Part shown: positions 23,069-36,116 of the stretch, in pieces
How the letters are laid out: each line of letters starts with the position of its first letter
How positions within the stretch are numbered: position 1 is the first letter of the stretch
Source: Adineta steineri
Lineage: Eukaryota; Rotifera; Eurotatoria; Adinetida; Adinetidae
Length of the DNA stretch: 64,000 nucleotides
Reading direction: 5' to 3'
Assembly (NCBI GenBank): GCA_905250115.1
Contig: CAJNOI010000016.1
Span: 303,980-367,979, forward strand
Notes under the pieces: generated by a model
The model's input: only the letters and a program-made list of their open reading frames with translations
The model's database searches: none
Told to the model about the DNA's origin: nothing
Made by a program: the position numbers and the translations under genes

Positions 23069-25984
23069 TTAAAAAGGCCGATAAAGAGTTGTTGTTTCAA
23101 GTTCGAAGATTGTATGAATATTTGTACCTAAAGCTAGCGCATTTCGAGCAAGTTGAGTTGTTGAATAGTACAAAGCTGCTATACCCATAAAGATTATATA
23201 TACATTCATATTGTCAGCATAAGGTATAAAATCTGAAAGTGCTTCACCTTGAGTTAGGCAAGTGAGATAATGATCTAATAATCGATTAACTGATTCCTGA
23301 TGTTGATTTTGTAGTCGATAAATAGTTTGATTAAGTTCAATAAGATACTGTGTATGTTTTGAAAGATCACTTTCATTTAATTTTGTACGTTTAAAACTGA
23401 AATTACGAAATATTCGATAAAAACGTGTTTGAGTTAAAGTAAAATATGATGACCATAGACCAACACAATCACTTAATTGTCGACTTAAATTACGAAGTTC
23501 ATTATGAAGACTAGCAGGAAGAAAACCACCATCAGCATACAATTGTAGTCTTTTGATATGATTTTCACTCGTATTTGAACATTCATGGATACGCAATAAC
23601 TAAATGGCATTATGTCAAATAGATGATCGAGAAAATTTTTTGTCGACTTACTATGTGGTCAATATTATGTAACATTCGAAACATATCAATTTGCTGCTCT
23701 GCCAACATACTATAACGATCAGAAGCGAAACTATTTTTCGACCACCATAAAGTAGGTTCAAGAGCAGTATGCCCGATAAGAGCACGTTGACCACTAATTA
23801 ATTGATGAAAACGACTACGTTGTGCATCAATAAATGATTTAATTCCTTGCTCATTTTGTTTTTCTACGTCAACAATAGTTACATCTAATTGTTCATTTTC
23901 AAATAATTTATCATAGATTGCATGCATTGCATTAATACTTCCTCGACAGAGTTGAAGAGTAGCTAATTATATAATCGAAAAATAAATAAGATTTAATAAA
24001 TATAAATTTATATTACTGTCAATATTATTTTTTAATACATCAATAGCAAATACTGGGAAAATGGCAATAGTCAGTACAACAGCAACCGCAATACCAATAA
24101 GATTTTCTTCTATTCGAAGAAGTGCATAATTACCAGCTGGTAGTGTATCTCCGTATGGTATTCGACCAAGAGTAATTAAAACTGGAGTGAAACAAGCAAC
24201 GGTAGCGGCATAACCCCACTGAGGTAACGGTTTTAAATAACCAAAAAAGAGTATCCATGGTACTAACATTCCAAATGTATGATAAACATTATCAGAAACT
24301 GCTAAATAAGTTATATAAGCCCACATTGCACCTATATAATAATAATTAATATTTAAATACATAGTTATTATAAGAACAACTTACCAAATAAAGTTCCAAC
24401 TAATCTCATTTTCATTGTTGTTAATGCACCACCTACTGTATCACCTTGTGTCATACAAAGAGCAATTAAAATCCATTGTCCATTTTCAAATACTTTTGCT
24501 AAACCAGGTACCATTACAAAAAGTGAGCCAACTCCAATAATAACCATACTTTTAAAAGCTGATACAAATCGTGGCCATTGTGGTTTTAACCATTCCACTA
24601 AAGTTCTTCTTTTCTTCTTTTGTTTCTTTTTTCTTTGATCTTTGATTTCTTGAAAAAAACTTTTATTTTCATCACCTGTTGTTACACGCATTAGAATTCG
24701 TGCTATAGTTGCTATTTGATAGAAGAAAAATGCATGTGAAAGATGATCTTCAGATCGAATTGTTAATCCAGATTCTAATACATGTTCGACTTGATGAAGA
24801 CGAGCTTTAATTGAAACTTGACGAAGTGTATCAAGAGCTTGTTTTAAATCTGCCAGACGACCATTGAATTCATCTCTATTAATTGCTGTAGACGACAGTA
24901 AACTTGAAATCACTGTTGTCTGACATAAATCAAGATGAACTAGAGTTGCACGAAGTTCTCTTGCATAATGAGTATGATATTCATTGAATTGACATTGTTT
25001 AACCATTAACTGAAGTGAACTTGTATGAAACATCAATGACGTAATAAAATCTTCTTGTTCTACAAATTAAAAATAAACATTTAAATATTATTTACAAGAC
25101 CATATACCTTGGATTGTTAAATCAATAAGATGTCTATGTCGTCGATTAAAAATTCGTTGTAAACATCGTGATGGTTCTAAAGTAGATTCCACAAGTCTTG
25201 CAGTTATCAAACTCATTGTCGTACGTATCATTTGTTCAATAGTTGACGCTCGTGCTAATGATACTTGTGCACTCATTTGATCCTCACATAAAAATGCTTG
25301 TAGAACTAATGTTTGCATGTTTTGTAAATTTTTAAGACAATAATTAACACGATTTTCGATATCAAAAGTTGCAAAAAGTGGAAAGACAAGAAGAGATACA
25401 ACTATAGCAACAGCCATTCCAATGACAAATAATTCAAGTAAAATAAAAATAAATGTCGATGGAAGATTAGCTTGATTAACAATTGTTGAAAAAAATATTG
25501 CGATAATTAATAAAGCAATTTTTCTATTTTGAACCTAAATAAATTATATCAAAAACATTTTAAACTTAATATTATTAATATTTACTTGTGAACATTTATA
25601 TGCAACAAATAATGATGAAATCAGTAGAATAAGTTCACCTGCAAGATAATCTTTATATCCAAGACCAATCTTTTGAACTATATAGAGAAAAATTGATATA
25701 GGTACAATGGCTGTCAACATTTGATAACAAGCAAATATTGTCATTCCAAATGTTTCCTGTATGGATAACATAGACATAACAGGAATTAAATATTGTAATG
25801 CTAATAGATTATTGAATGGAACCCCATAAGCAAGAAAACTACCAACAAGAAATGAAACAGTCATTCGTACAGCAAATTGAATACGTCGAGAAAATACTGA
25901 AGTAGTTAATACGGAATGCATATCATATTGATGATAATTAAAATAAAAATGATACATATTTTGAAAGATTGTTGACATAGACAT
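23069..25984 (-). CDS. FUSC/ALMT-type multi-pass transporter, 6 exons
   Basis: Exons 25984-25586, 25534-25108, 25059-24385, 24331-24017, 23962-23652 and 23599-23069 join in phase to 885 residues. I chose the ATG at 25984 because upstream codons are non-ATG. There are two blocks of short hydrophobic helices (residues about 25-160, and about 345-480 with GQWILIALCMTQGDTVGGAL, GYAATVACFTPVLITLGRIP and NLIGIAVAVVLTIAIFPVFA), each followed by a long helical cytosolic region. This two-lobed plan is that of FUSC_2/aluminium-activated malate transporter-like proteins, which move aromatic or organic anions in bacteria, fungi and plants. Substrate unknown here. A basic KKKQKKKRR stretch precedes the second block. 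Animal members are rare to my knowledge; see findings. Confidence 0.82.
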
Positions 25985-27250
25985 TTTAAATCGAATTGAG
26001 TACAAAATCACTGATTTATCGAAGAGAAAGGACGAATAGAATAATAAAAAACCCTATGTACGTCTCTTATTATCATACAATGTTTATTATATATATTTTG
26101 ATGATACGCTTCAATAGTCATGATGACAAAGCAATTTATAGAATCTTAAAGGTGAAAGTTGATTGTAAAGCAAACTCTTAGTATATAGTTCTAATTTTTT
26201 TTAAAACAAACAAGATAATGTAAATGCATATGTTAAATAATCCGGAAACCACCTTGAAGGTGTTGGTGTGGAAGAAGAATACTCACTACTAGTGACTTCA
26301 AAGAAATAAGCTTATCAGATTCTTTCTAATATATCCACACCTTTTAGTTGCTATGTCTTCTATGATTAATAAACATTCAATATTATTCAGTTGATTATGT
26401 ATGAAAGACCATTTATAATGTTTTTTGATTGTAAACTGACCATAAATAGAGGTAGGTACAAGGATTTTTATTATTGTATTATATTATTATATTCAGAATG
26501 AGAATGAAGATGAATAGTTGTATATAGCTTTTATTTACACTACCAGCATCAAATGTATCTATATGATTATTTTTATGTTTAACAACGTACAACTAAAATG
26601 ATCTTTTTGAAAATATTATCTATAGTAATCATTTATTAATTAAAAACATATTCAATTCACTTACGTGTCCACTACTTGAAAGCATTCAGAAAATTAAAAA
26701 AATGTAAATTTCTATTAAAATCAAATACATCAAAAATAATGTCCGTTTCATCATTTAAATGTAGTTTTCTTCATTTTTTTATTTCCGTTCATTTTGAAAA
26801 TAATTCTTGAGGCCATGAGTGTAGATGAATAACGGTTGAGTTATTGACGAATGCAATGTCTCTGCCACTTCAACACCTATACTTACATTCATTTTCTTTT
26901 TTTCTCTTGGTTAAGAATGTCTTAGCCATAAGACAAGATTCTTATTTTTATAATTAAAATGACTCGAGCATACACACTGAAATATATCATTAGAGTAATC
27001 TTTCGTAGTTTATTAATATTGATTAACTTTTTATTACACAGAAAATGAGATTATTAATATTAATATGAAAATATGATAGTTATTGATAAGATTATTTGTA
27101 ATTGAAATGTTGTTTATTTCGAACAAAAAAAAAATACAAAGCAAACGCATTTTGCTCAAAAAAGAAAAATAGTGATATGAGATAAAGTGAAATATATACA
27201 TTATTAGAAAGTCAGTTTGGCACCTATATAATAGATTCATAAGAGTATGT
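25985..27250. other. Intergenic region, FUSC to Ly6-like
   Basis: AT-rich; no supportable gene. A weak GGTGTGG/CCACACCT pair lies at 26257-26345, too degenerate to assign to the foldback family. Confidence 0.5.
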
Positions 27251-27712
27251 TTAAAAACATTTGATTTTAAGTACAACCAACAATGTGGCTATAAGACCGG
27301 TAAGTACGAATGAATAATCATGGGATCGCCAGGCACCATTGCATAAATCTTTGTCTGAACAGCAAGATATCCCAGTTCCAGAGACCCAAACAGTGACAGT
27401 TGGGCAAGAAGCAACACATGATCGTGTAATTGTTCCAGCAGCTCCTGCTTTCTATTTTCAAAACAAGAGAATCAGACAATATTTAAAAATAAAAAAAAAC
27501 AACTGATTCACCTCACACGCGCCACAACTACCCATAGTGGATTGGCCTGACGAGCTAAATGGATCATTGCAGCTACCCGAGCCACAATTGTAGCAGGTTA
27601 TGGATGCCACCATAGGTAATAAAACTATGAAGAAAGAGATTAATAGAATATTCAGCACATTGTACTTACCCAAAAGAAGAAAAGTGCTAACAGTAGCCCG
27701 GTTCATTTGCAT
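27251..27712 (-). CDS. Ly6/uPAR-like small secreted or GPI-anchored protein
   Basis: Exons 27712-27670, 27624-27512 and 27451-27251 join in phase to 118 residues. An N-terminal signal peptide (TVSTFLLLVLLPMVAS) is followed by ITCYNCGSGSC, SCGACE, SCVASCP and the diagnostic CCSDKDLCN end of a three-finger Ly6 domain, then a hydrophobic tail (YSFVLTGLIATLLVVL) typical of GPI-anchor signals. The second intron is phase 0 and divides the cysteine fingers. Family role: extracellular modulators of receptors and junctions; the partner is unknown. Confidence 0.85.
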
Positions 27713-29533
27713 TTCGACTTGAAAGTTGTATAAAAGAAATATTAAATATAACAGTAAATGATTTTTTTCTCAACAAAATCCGTTTGATTTATACTATTTC
27801 TCTCTCCGCACTTGAACCCGAAGGACATTTATGTACAATTTCACGTGACTTTTTTTTCTGATTGTTTAATAGAAGAAGGTATTGTACAGTGGTGATGAGA
27901 AATATGAACGAATAGAAATCTATTGATTACTGACGTCTTACAATGCACACACATGTGATCAACAATAAACACAGACAAAAAGTATAGCGGCAATCAGTGC
28001 ACTTTTTCATTCAATTGCGTCTTTTGAAATTGGATCGGCAAAGTAAAAATATTTTAAGATGAAAGGGTAAAAAAAGTAATTTAATTTACTAGCGTAATAA
28101 AAGTGATAAAAGTAATGGCATCAGATACTATTTAATATATATTGTATTTATCTAGATAATTTCTCTTTATTATAGAACAGTATAATTGATATGGTTTCGT
28201 ACTGTTATAATTTTCTTATGGGTATTAATAACTTTACTTTGATCTTATTCATAATATACATTGATGTTTGTCTTGAATTAAAAATATATTTCTATATTTA
28301 TCTTTATGATTATTATAAATACATTAATAATATATGAAAATAATGAAGACATGAGATTTTAATGTAATTTTAAATAAATGAAAATAAATGTAGAATATAT
28401 AGTAAAAATCTTATATTTTTTAACAATAACGGAAATTTTCGATCATTTTTTGATCATTATCAACCAGAAAACACAATCAAAAGTACAAATAATGAAGTTA
28501 CAACTACTTGTAATTCATTTATTTAAAATCAGATTAAAATCTCATGTCTTCATTATTAATATTTATACAGTAGATATTCTTACATGAGTTATTAGTAAGT
28601 ATTATAGGTACATGGATACTCATGTAGATGTTTATGTTGTTAAAGTTTTTCATGTATTTGTATTATTATACTTGTACTATTGTAACCTTATTATATCTTG
28701 CATTTTTTGATTGATAATGATTGAAACAAGTTCGAAAATTTCCGTTATTGTTAGAAAATATAAGATTTTCATTTATTTAAAATAAATACATATTTAACTA
28801 TTTTGGTATACTTTGATTTTTGTGAATATTCTGTACTCTATTCATTCGTAAAAATATTAATCGTCCTTCATGTAAGAATTTATAATGCTGTTCAAGATCA
28901 AACAGTAGACAGCATTGATAATGTTTCGATAAAATTTAAATTCTTATTAATTATTCATGTTTTTCACTCCGATCCAACTATTTATGATTACCAATGAATA
29001 CTAAATGTAAAGTTATTTTTATATTTTATTTCTTTTCAATCAACGATCGACAGTGTTTATCCTTGTACTATGTAATATCAAAAGATATTAAAAAGAGTTA
29101 TTCAATTGATTAAATACAAAATCAAAGAAAAATAACATCATTTTTTCGACTATTGAATAATTGAATTTATGCCTCTATAACTATATACTATGTTTTATAT
29201 ATTTTTCAATAATATAAAAGCACGTATTGAAATTGTCAATAAAATATAATAGGAATGCTCAATATTTGCTTTATCCATTTCTAAAAGATAAAAAGGCATG
29301 TTATTCATATTATTTGATTTACATAAGAAAAATGTGTCACATTGTTTATCTCCCCGCTTTTTGCACATAGTCACATGTAATTCATTTGTTTATTGCTACG
29401 TATTTTTATCGTTTCTTTTTCTTTTTCGTTATCTACAGAGAACGAAATCCAATTCAAGTTATACTAATATACTCTTTGCACTACTCCTATATATTTGATA
29501 AATTCTGAATAGTCAAAACTCAGTTATTGAAAT
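27713..29533. other. Intergenic region with nested inverted repeats
   Basis: Very AT-rich. Short open frames (28378, 28803, 29298) look like chance and overlap inverted repeats. It holds the promoter sides of the Ly6-like and FMO genes. Confidence 0.5.
28339..28780. repeat. Nested inverted repeats (A-B-A'-B')
   Basis: Arm A (28339-28376, with aatgaagacatgagatttta) pairs with 28519-28558. Arm B (28409-28470, with taacaataacggaaattttc) pairs with 28702-28770. The arms interleave, as from two insertions or a rearranged foldback element. No terminal motif or target duplication could be fixed. Confidence 0.7.
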
Positions 29534-31192
29534 ATGTCTAAATTAAAATCAGTGGCTATTGTTGGTGCAGGTCCATCCGGTTTAGTATGTGCTAAAATTC
29601 TGTTAGATGATGGTTTTGATGTAACTCTTTTTGATAAACAACGAGAGTTAGGTGGTATTTGGTGTGCTGAATCAGCATATGCTGATCTCCACACACAACA
29701 ACCAGGAAATACAATGGCATTTTCTGATCTATTATATGGAGAAGGTAAAGTCTATTGTATTTCTTTTTACGATAATCGAATTATTATATTTATGTTATTC
29801 ATTTAAGAGTTTGAACCTTGGCAAAAAGTTCATGCTTATCTACAAAAATATGCTGACTTATTTGATATAAACAGGCGAATTCGTTTTCAAACTCAAGTTG
29901 TATCTATTGATAAAGATGATATAAAGAATGATACTATGCCATGGATTCTTCAAGTTAAAACAATTGATGGTAAAGATGAAACATACAAATTTGACTTTGT
30001 CGTTATAGCTACTGGTCTTTTTTCTAAACCTTATATGCCTAATTTTCGTGGTCAGAACAAGTTTAATGGATCTATTGTTAATCCATTTACCATCAAATCA
30101 GAAGATCAAATCAAAGATAAACGTGTTGTCATTATTGGTGGTGGCAAATGTGCAACTGATCTAGCAATCTTGGCTGGACGTTTTGCACGCTCATGCCATT
30201 TAGTATTTCGAAAAGCACATTGGATGACACCACGTAAAATTGGTAATGGTTATGTACCAGTACGATATTTATGCACCAAAGCAGCATCCGTTATTTTCAC
30301 TCCATTTCCAACTGCTCCACATACTGCTCTATTTCGTTTTCTTCATCGAAGATTTCCAAATTTTTTTATAAAAATTATCAATAGTATATCTGCTGACATA
30401 ATGGCTACTCATGGATCTAGTTTATTCGATGATAAAATATTTATTCCTCAACATTCATTTCAAAATGAAGACAACCTTTCAATAATATCAAAAGATTTTG
30501 TACAATTAAAAAAAGAAGGACGTATCATTGGAAAATTAGCGTCTATCGATGCGATTACGGATGAAACAACAATTCGACTTGATTCAGGAGAAGAATTACA
30601 AGCTGATATGATTATTTGTGCCACTGGTTTTATTCGAGAATTTCCTTTCTTTTCTGAAAGAAATCATCAACTAATGGGCTTTTCAAAAATATCCGTCGCA
30701 GCATCTACAGATGAAGATACAATAACAAATCTTTATCGTCGAATTTTACCGGTTGGAATACCAAATATAGGTTTCATTGGTTTTGGAGGATCAGTATATC
30801 ATTGGATGATAGCTGAAGTCACAAGTCATTGGCTATCGGAATATTTTCTCGGACGACTTATTTTACCTTCCGAAACAAAAATGCAAGAAGAAATCAAAAC
30901 AACACGTGAATTTCTTCGACATATTTTTCATACAGTTGATTTTGATTATAAGTATTATTGGGCAGGACCAATAGAAATGTATTTAAAAGATATGGGACTT
31001 ACACTACATAGAACAAACAATTGGATAACTGAATATTTTGGATTTTATCGATCAACACGTTTCAGAGGATTAGGTGAAGAACGACGAATAAAAGCTGAAA
31101 AAGGGGTTACACCGTATCATTGGTATTATAGTTTTAAACATACTATTTATCTTTTTCTTCTTCTGATTCTTCTTTTCTTCATATTTAATTAA
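29534..31192 (+). CDS. Flavin-containing monooxygenase-like protein with C-terminal membrane anchor
   Basis: Exons 29534-29744 and 29808-31192 join in phase (GAA G / AG TTT) to 531 residues. The FAD-binding Rossmann motif VGAGPSGL is at residues about 10-17, a second dinucleotide motif IGGGKCATDLA near 199, and CATGF near 367 corresponds to the FMO ATG motif. The family oxidises N, S or other soft nucleophiles with NADPH and O2. The position of the FMO/BVMO fingerprint (FxGxxxHxxxY/W) reads FNGSIVNPFT, so the His and aromatic residues are changed and activity is uncertain. The hydrophobic end (TIYLFLLLILLFFIFN) suggests an ER tail anchor. Other reading: an FMO-like oxidoreductase of unknown chemistry. 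Confidence 0.9.
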
Positions 31193-31439
31193 GTTCTTAT
31201 AGAATACTTTTAAAGTACAATAGAAATTATTCTAATAAAATAAATCAAAAAAAAATGAATAGAAAAAATGTAAGGAATTGCATGGTATTTGAGTTTGTGT
31301 TTGTCTATATGTGATGATAATAAATATTACGAGAACCAATTATTGAAATCTTTTTAAGTTATTTAACTGGTATAAAAATATTTTCTTTTTTTAATTAAAA
31401 GGTAGAACTATAATTCCCATGTAGCCGATTTTCGAAATA

Positions 31440-31600
31440 ATGGACATTATAATGCATTATATTACTATAGAAAGCTAATGGGCGTAATTACATGATAATG
31501 CAACCTATTTCATACATTTAAATGGATTAAATTAATCAGTACATTATCATACAATTACGTCCAGTACATTTTTAATCCGTTATAATGTATGAAAATTTTC
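31440..31600. repeat. Imperfect hairpin element (MITE-like)
   Basis: The left arm (core ggcgtaattacatgataatg, 31480-31499) pairs with the right arm (core cattatcatacaattacgtc). Outer sequences cattataatgcattat / cgttataatgtatg extend the pairing imperfectly to about 55 bp per arm. Ends and target duplication are not resolved. Confidence 0.6.
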
Positions 31601-31839
31601 TTGAATTCCAATGAATTAAAATCTCGTTTTATAAATCCATTCTAACGCATTGTAATCTTCAATCTTTCTAAAACTTAATACACTCTAATATATTAACTTT
31701 ATTAAATACGTCAAATCACAATATGGACTTTATTTATTTATGATCTGAACTCCCATATACCCATTAACAACAGTAATCTAGAAAAACGCAGAAACTTTCT
31801 GAAATCTATCGTCCCTAACGGTATTTTCTATAATCATGA

Positions 31840-31947
31840 CCATCGTGAGGATGTGGGTGAGCTTCCTCAATGAGAGATGAATTCAGTATTCATTGCACCC
31901 ACATCCATCTACTGACATCTATACCTACACCCCATCCTCAAGATGGT
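31840..31947. repeat. Foldback with telomere-like arms (FB2)
   Basis: Left arm ccatcgtgaggatgtgggtg pairs with right arm acctacaccccatcctcaag...; an inner gcacccacatccat also pairs with the left arm. Confidence 0.75.
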
Positions 31948-32251
31948 AACTTTTTTCTCCAACTACGCATTTTATTGTGAAAGAATGTGCAATGATTAAA
32001 GAGAAAACATTCATGGTCCACAACAGAAGAAATGTTATTGCAAAGAAAGAGAAAAAGATTCATATAGAATGAAATGAATTTTAGTGCTGTGCAAATAGAT
32101 ATTGTTGACACGGAACTGTTTTCTTCTTAATAGAGAAAAAATATTCTTCGAAAAATAAAAAAATTTGATGAAATAGAAATAAACATGTTATTCCTCTAAA
32201 TGTTTTTTATCGACAGTTTAATCAAAGAAAATTTTGGTAGACAGAAGAATT

Positions 32252-32343
32252 TCGTCGTGGTTGTGTGAAGGTGAGGTGTGGACGTGAATATAATTATATC
32301 TTTTCTTCATATACAATCACCCACACCCACTCTCACGACGGTG
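32252..32343. repeat. Foldback with telomere-like arms (FB3)
   Basis: Left arm cgtcgtggttgtgtgaaggt (continuing gaggtgtgg) pairs with right arm cacccacacccactctcacg (continuing acg). Confidence 0.75.
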
Positions 32344-33576
32344 CAGCATTGTCTCAAGGATTGGTGTCCATATCAGCGTTGTAAATGCCACAGCATAATC
32401 TTCAATACTTCATTTGAGTATTGACTTTGTGGTGCTTTTTTGTAGTTGGAATAAACTAACTGCTGATAGTCAACAAAATGTGCTATTCTCCATGTGCTTA
32501 TCGGACTTGTTTTGCGCAAATAAAAGCAACTATTCAAGTGTACCTGATGCAAACACATCGTCTTTTTCGCGAAAAAGAAGAAAGAAAAAGTAGACAAAGC
32601 AAGTAACTTTTCTCTGGTCTGTACGGATGATTTTTGCGTCTTAAATAGAAGGTATCGTCTTTTCTCTACAGTTAGGTCTCCATCTTATAGTAGAGACAGG
32701 ACGAGGGAGTTTTCTTCAGCATTAAGTATCAGAAGGAGGACAAATCCGTTTTTACCGAAGTTTTTAGGATATTATAATAACTATAAGGTCCAAATACTGG
32801 TATTTGATTATTCGATACACACCAGTCCACTGTAGAAAATTACAATAAAACGAGTATAACTTAAGAATAAATATCCAAATAACCGTACTCGTATAGACTT
32901 CTCGAGTCTCACTGGGTCCTATTCATGGACAAAATAACAGCTTGACCGCCGTAGCTAGCTCAAAACGTTTTCTCATAAGTCTATTTGAGACTCACGCAAT
33001 GAAAATTACAAGTGATTATCAGTTTTCACTATAGATTTATTAATAGAAGGTGGGAACGTCTAAATCCAAATGGAAATTAATTGGTTATCCGAAAAAAGTT
33101 TTCATGAATTCTGTATCTCTCACTCAAGAATTAGACAGACCTGAAGTATTTTTCTCGTTCTTTCAAAAAATGGTAATTATCGCTGTATCCAGAATCATGC
33201 ACAGAGTGTTTCTTTACAAGAATTTCTTGAAAAAAGAGGACCATGACAGTGCCTGATCGGAAGAACTTTTTTCTCTTTAGTTTAAATCATCAGAACTCGA
33301 CATTTGTGTCACCTGAACAGCATGGTTATGTAAATGGCGCCTACTTCCCATACATTTCTCTCAATACTCGCAAAATATTGAACTGTTACACAACAGGCTT
33401 GGTACTTGTTATGTTTCCTGAAAGAAAGAGTTACATCGCAGAAAATATCCCACTCCGTCTATACTTGTAAAACTTTAAAAATTGTTTCTAGTTAACAGTG
33501 GTAGTAATAGTATTGTCCTCATCTGAGTATTCGTGTTATCTTTCTTTTTAGATAAATACTGTGACATCGCATCTGA

Positions 33577-36116
33577 ATGTCATCGCTTTTCAAATCACTG
33601 AAGCTGACAACATTCCATAAATGTACAAACTGTAAAAAGAAAATATCTCCAACTGATGAATTAGCAATTGGTGAAAAAATGTTTCATAAAATCTGTGTAA
33701 AATGTGGTATGTATTCGTTATTCTACTTTGAGGCAGCATAGCTAATTTTACTGAAATTTGAATATATAGATCTCTGCAAGGAAAATCTGAAAAAAACGGA
33801 TGTCATCGAGGATAACGGAAAGATTTATTGTCATGCATGTCACGGGAAAAAGTTAACATGTTCTACTGAAGATCATGAAAAGAGTTCGATTTTAGTGTAA
33901 GTTTGAAAAAAATTACTGTTTTTCGATTCTAAACTTCATAATTATCTTACAGGAGTGGCACGGCTTGTCAAGTTTCGAAAGATCTTTCCAAAACATTAAC
34001 AAATTGCAGCATTTCAACCGAAGATGATAAACCATCGTTATTACCTAAACAAGTAAACAAATCGACCAACCTTGAAACATTTTCACTTATATGGCTAGAT
34101 GCCAATGTTCACATAACAAAAGACAATATTGATTCACAAGTAAAATTGAGAGAAGCAATCAACTTTTTACAAATATTTGACAAAGCTGATGAATGTGAAC
34201 AAAATATAAAAAGCATCAAAAATGAAAAAGTTGTGTTTATCGTATCAGGAAGACTTGGACGAGAAGTTGTACCGCGTTTGCATAATTTACCGCAGTTAAA
34301 TTGCGTTTATGTTTATTGCTTCGACAAGGCTGGCAACAAACAATGGTCAGACAAATATTCAAAGGTATTAATCATAGTAAATTTTCATCAGTTCATTCGT
34401 TATTTGTTATAGGTAAACGATGTCTTTACCGATCTAGATGAACTTATTAAACGCATTACAAAAGATCAACAGGTACGCGAAAAAGTAGAAGACTCGGTGG
34501 CAATATCAATTTTTAACCGATCGGATAAAGAATGTACACATAAAAATCTCAAATCTGAAAATGGTTCATTTATGTGGTTTCAGTTACTTATTGAAGTGTT
34601 AATTTCTATGCAACACAATTTAACAGCAAAAAAAGAATTAATTAATGTTTGCAAACAACAATATCATAATAATTCAAAAGAGCTGGCGGTTATTAATGAA
34701 TTTGAAAATTCTTATTCTTCCTCGAGAGCTATTTGGTGGTATACGAGAGAAACCTGTTTATATCGTCTTCTAAACAAGGCTTTACGTGTTCAGAATATAG
34801 ACGTATTATTTGCTTTTCGCTTCTTCATTAAAGATATGTTTACAAATCTCAATGAAGAACATAAAAAGTTCAAACGTTCATTAACTGATCAACTTATTCA
34901 GGTATATCGGGGACAAGTTATTTCGGCAGACGAATTTGATCGAATGCATAAAAGTATCGGTGAATTTATTTCGATAAATTCTTTCTTTTCAACTAGTCGA
35001 AATCGAAAACGAGCTCTTGAATTTACCAACAATATACCACCAAGTGATAGTATAAGGCAAATTTTATTTGATATTAAGGTCGATATTCGTTTATCGACTA
35101 AACCATTCGCTGATGTGACGAAACTGAGTTATTTTGAAGAGGAAGAGGAGATACTTTTTATGCTTGGCTCGGTGTTTAGAATTACCAACGTTGTTTACAG
35201 CAAACAAGAGCAGGTATGGGTTGCCGAATTGATGTTATGTAATGAAAATGATCACGATTTAAGAGATTTATTTTCTTATCACAAAGAGAAAATTGGGAAA
35301 GACTTATCAAATTTTGTTCCGTTAGGAGATATTTTATTTAAAATGGGAGAATTCGATAAGGCCAGACAATACTATAAACGTATTCTAACTGAATTATCGA
35401 CAATTGATCTATCTACTGCTAGTTGCTATTTTGGATTAGGTAACGTTGCAATCGAACAAGATCAGTATCCTGCAGCACTCGCTTACCATCTTAAAGCTCT
35501 GGATGTCAAACAGAAATTCTTAGATGAAAATGATCCAAGAATAGCGTCAAGTTATAACCAGATCGGGGCGGCTTATCGACGATTAGGCGTTTATGATCGC
35601 GCTCTCGAGTACGCCAATATCGGTTTAGAAATGAGATTAGCATGTCTCGACAGCAATGATGTTGACCTAGCGCAGAGTTATCGTGATATCGGACTTGTAT
35701 ATTACCGACTGAGCGAAAATAGTCTAGCATTGGAAAACTTCACGAAAGCACATAAAATCTATGTCAAAGCTTTACCGGAAAATCATCCTGATGTGGCAGA
35801 AAATTTAGGCTATATTGGCTATGTTTATAACTCTACTGAAGAATACGATCTAGCCCTTGAATATTACAAAAAAGCGCTAGATATTGATCGAAAGTCTTTA
35901 CCGGAAAACCATCCAGACATTGGTGTTATCTCCGGGGCTATTGGTAACGTTTTTTACGAGCAACACGATTATGTTTCCGCAATCGATTACTTTAATCAAG
36001 CACTGGCAATATTTCGCAGGTCTTTGCCACCAACTCATGAATTTACGGAAAATGCTGAAATGCGTGTAAAAAATACACAACGGATGTTATTGACGACAAC
36101 ACAGAAGACAGACTAG
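33577..36116 (+). CDS. LIM-ART-TPR fusion protein (ART-TPR protein 2)
   Basis: Exons 33577-33706, 33770-33896, 33953-34364 and 34413-36116 join in phase to 790 residues. A TGA sits directly before the ATG, fixing the start unless a 5' exon is spliced in. Residues 16-67 form a LIM zinc finger with full ligand spacing (C16-x2-C19-x17-H37-x2-C40-x2-C43-x2-C46-x17-C64-x2-C67), split by the first intron. Then comes the shared N-terminal domain (about 115-240), an ART domain with VYRG (R389), FFSTS (416-418) and EEEEEILF (about 465-471), and TPR units from about 515 to 780. Family knowledge: ART transfers ADP-ribose from NAD+; LIM and TPR bind proteins. A targeting role for LIM is inference. Unlike its two paralogues here it has introns. 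Confidence 0.9.

Larger units (their letters stand above)
31193..33576. other. Intergenic region entering the accessory island
   Basis: Contains a hairpin MITE-like element and two telomere-like foldbacks, listed separately. Open frames at 32373-32597 (-), 33050-33256 (+) and 33243-33470 (+) show no family feature. A possible 5' UTR acceptor (tttctttttag) lies at 33540-33551. Confidence 0.5.

Noticed and set aside
26257-26345. Possible ninth telomere-like foldback
   Set aside because: Only GGTGTGG/CCACACCT pairs; too short and degenerate.
33050-33470. Two plus-strand frames before the LIM-ART-TPR gene
   Set aside because: No family feature and no in-phase splice to the LIM exon, which has a stop directly before its ATG.
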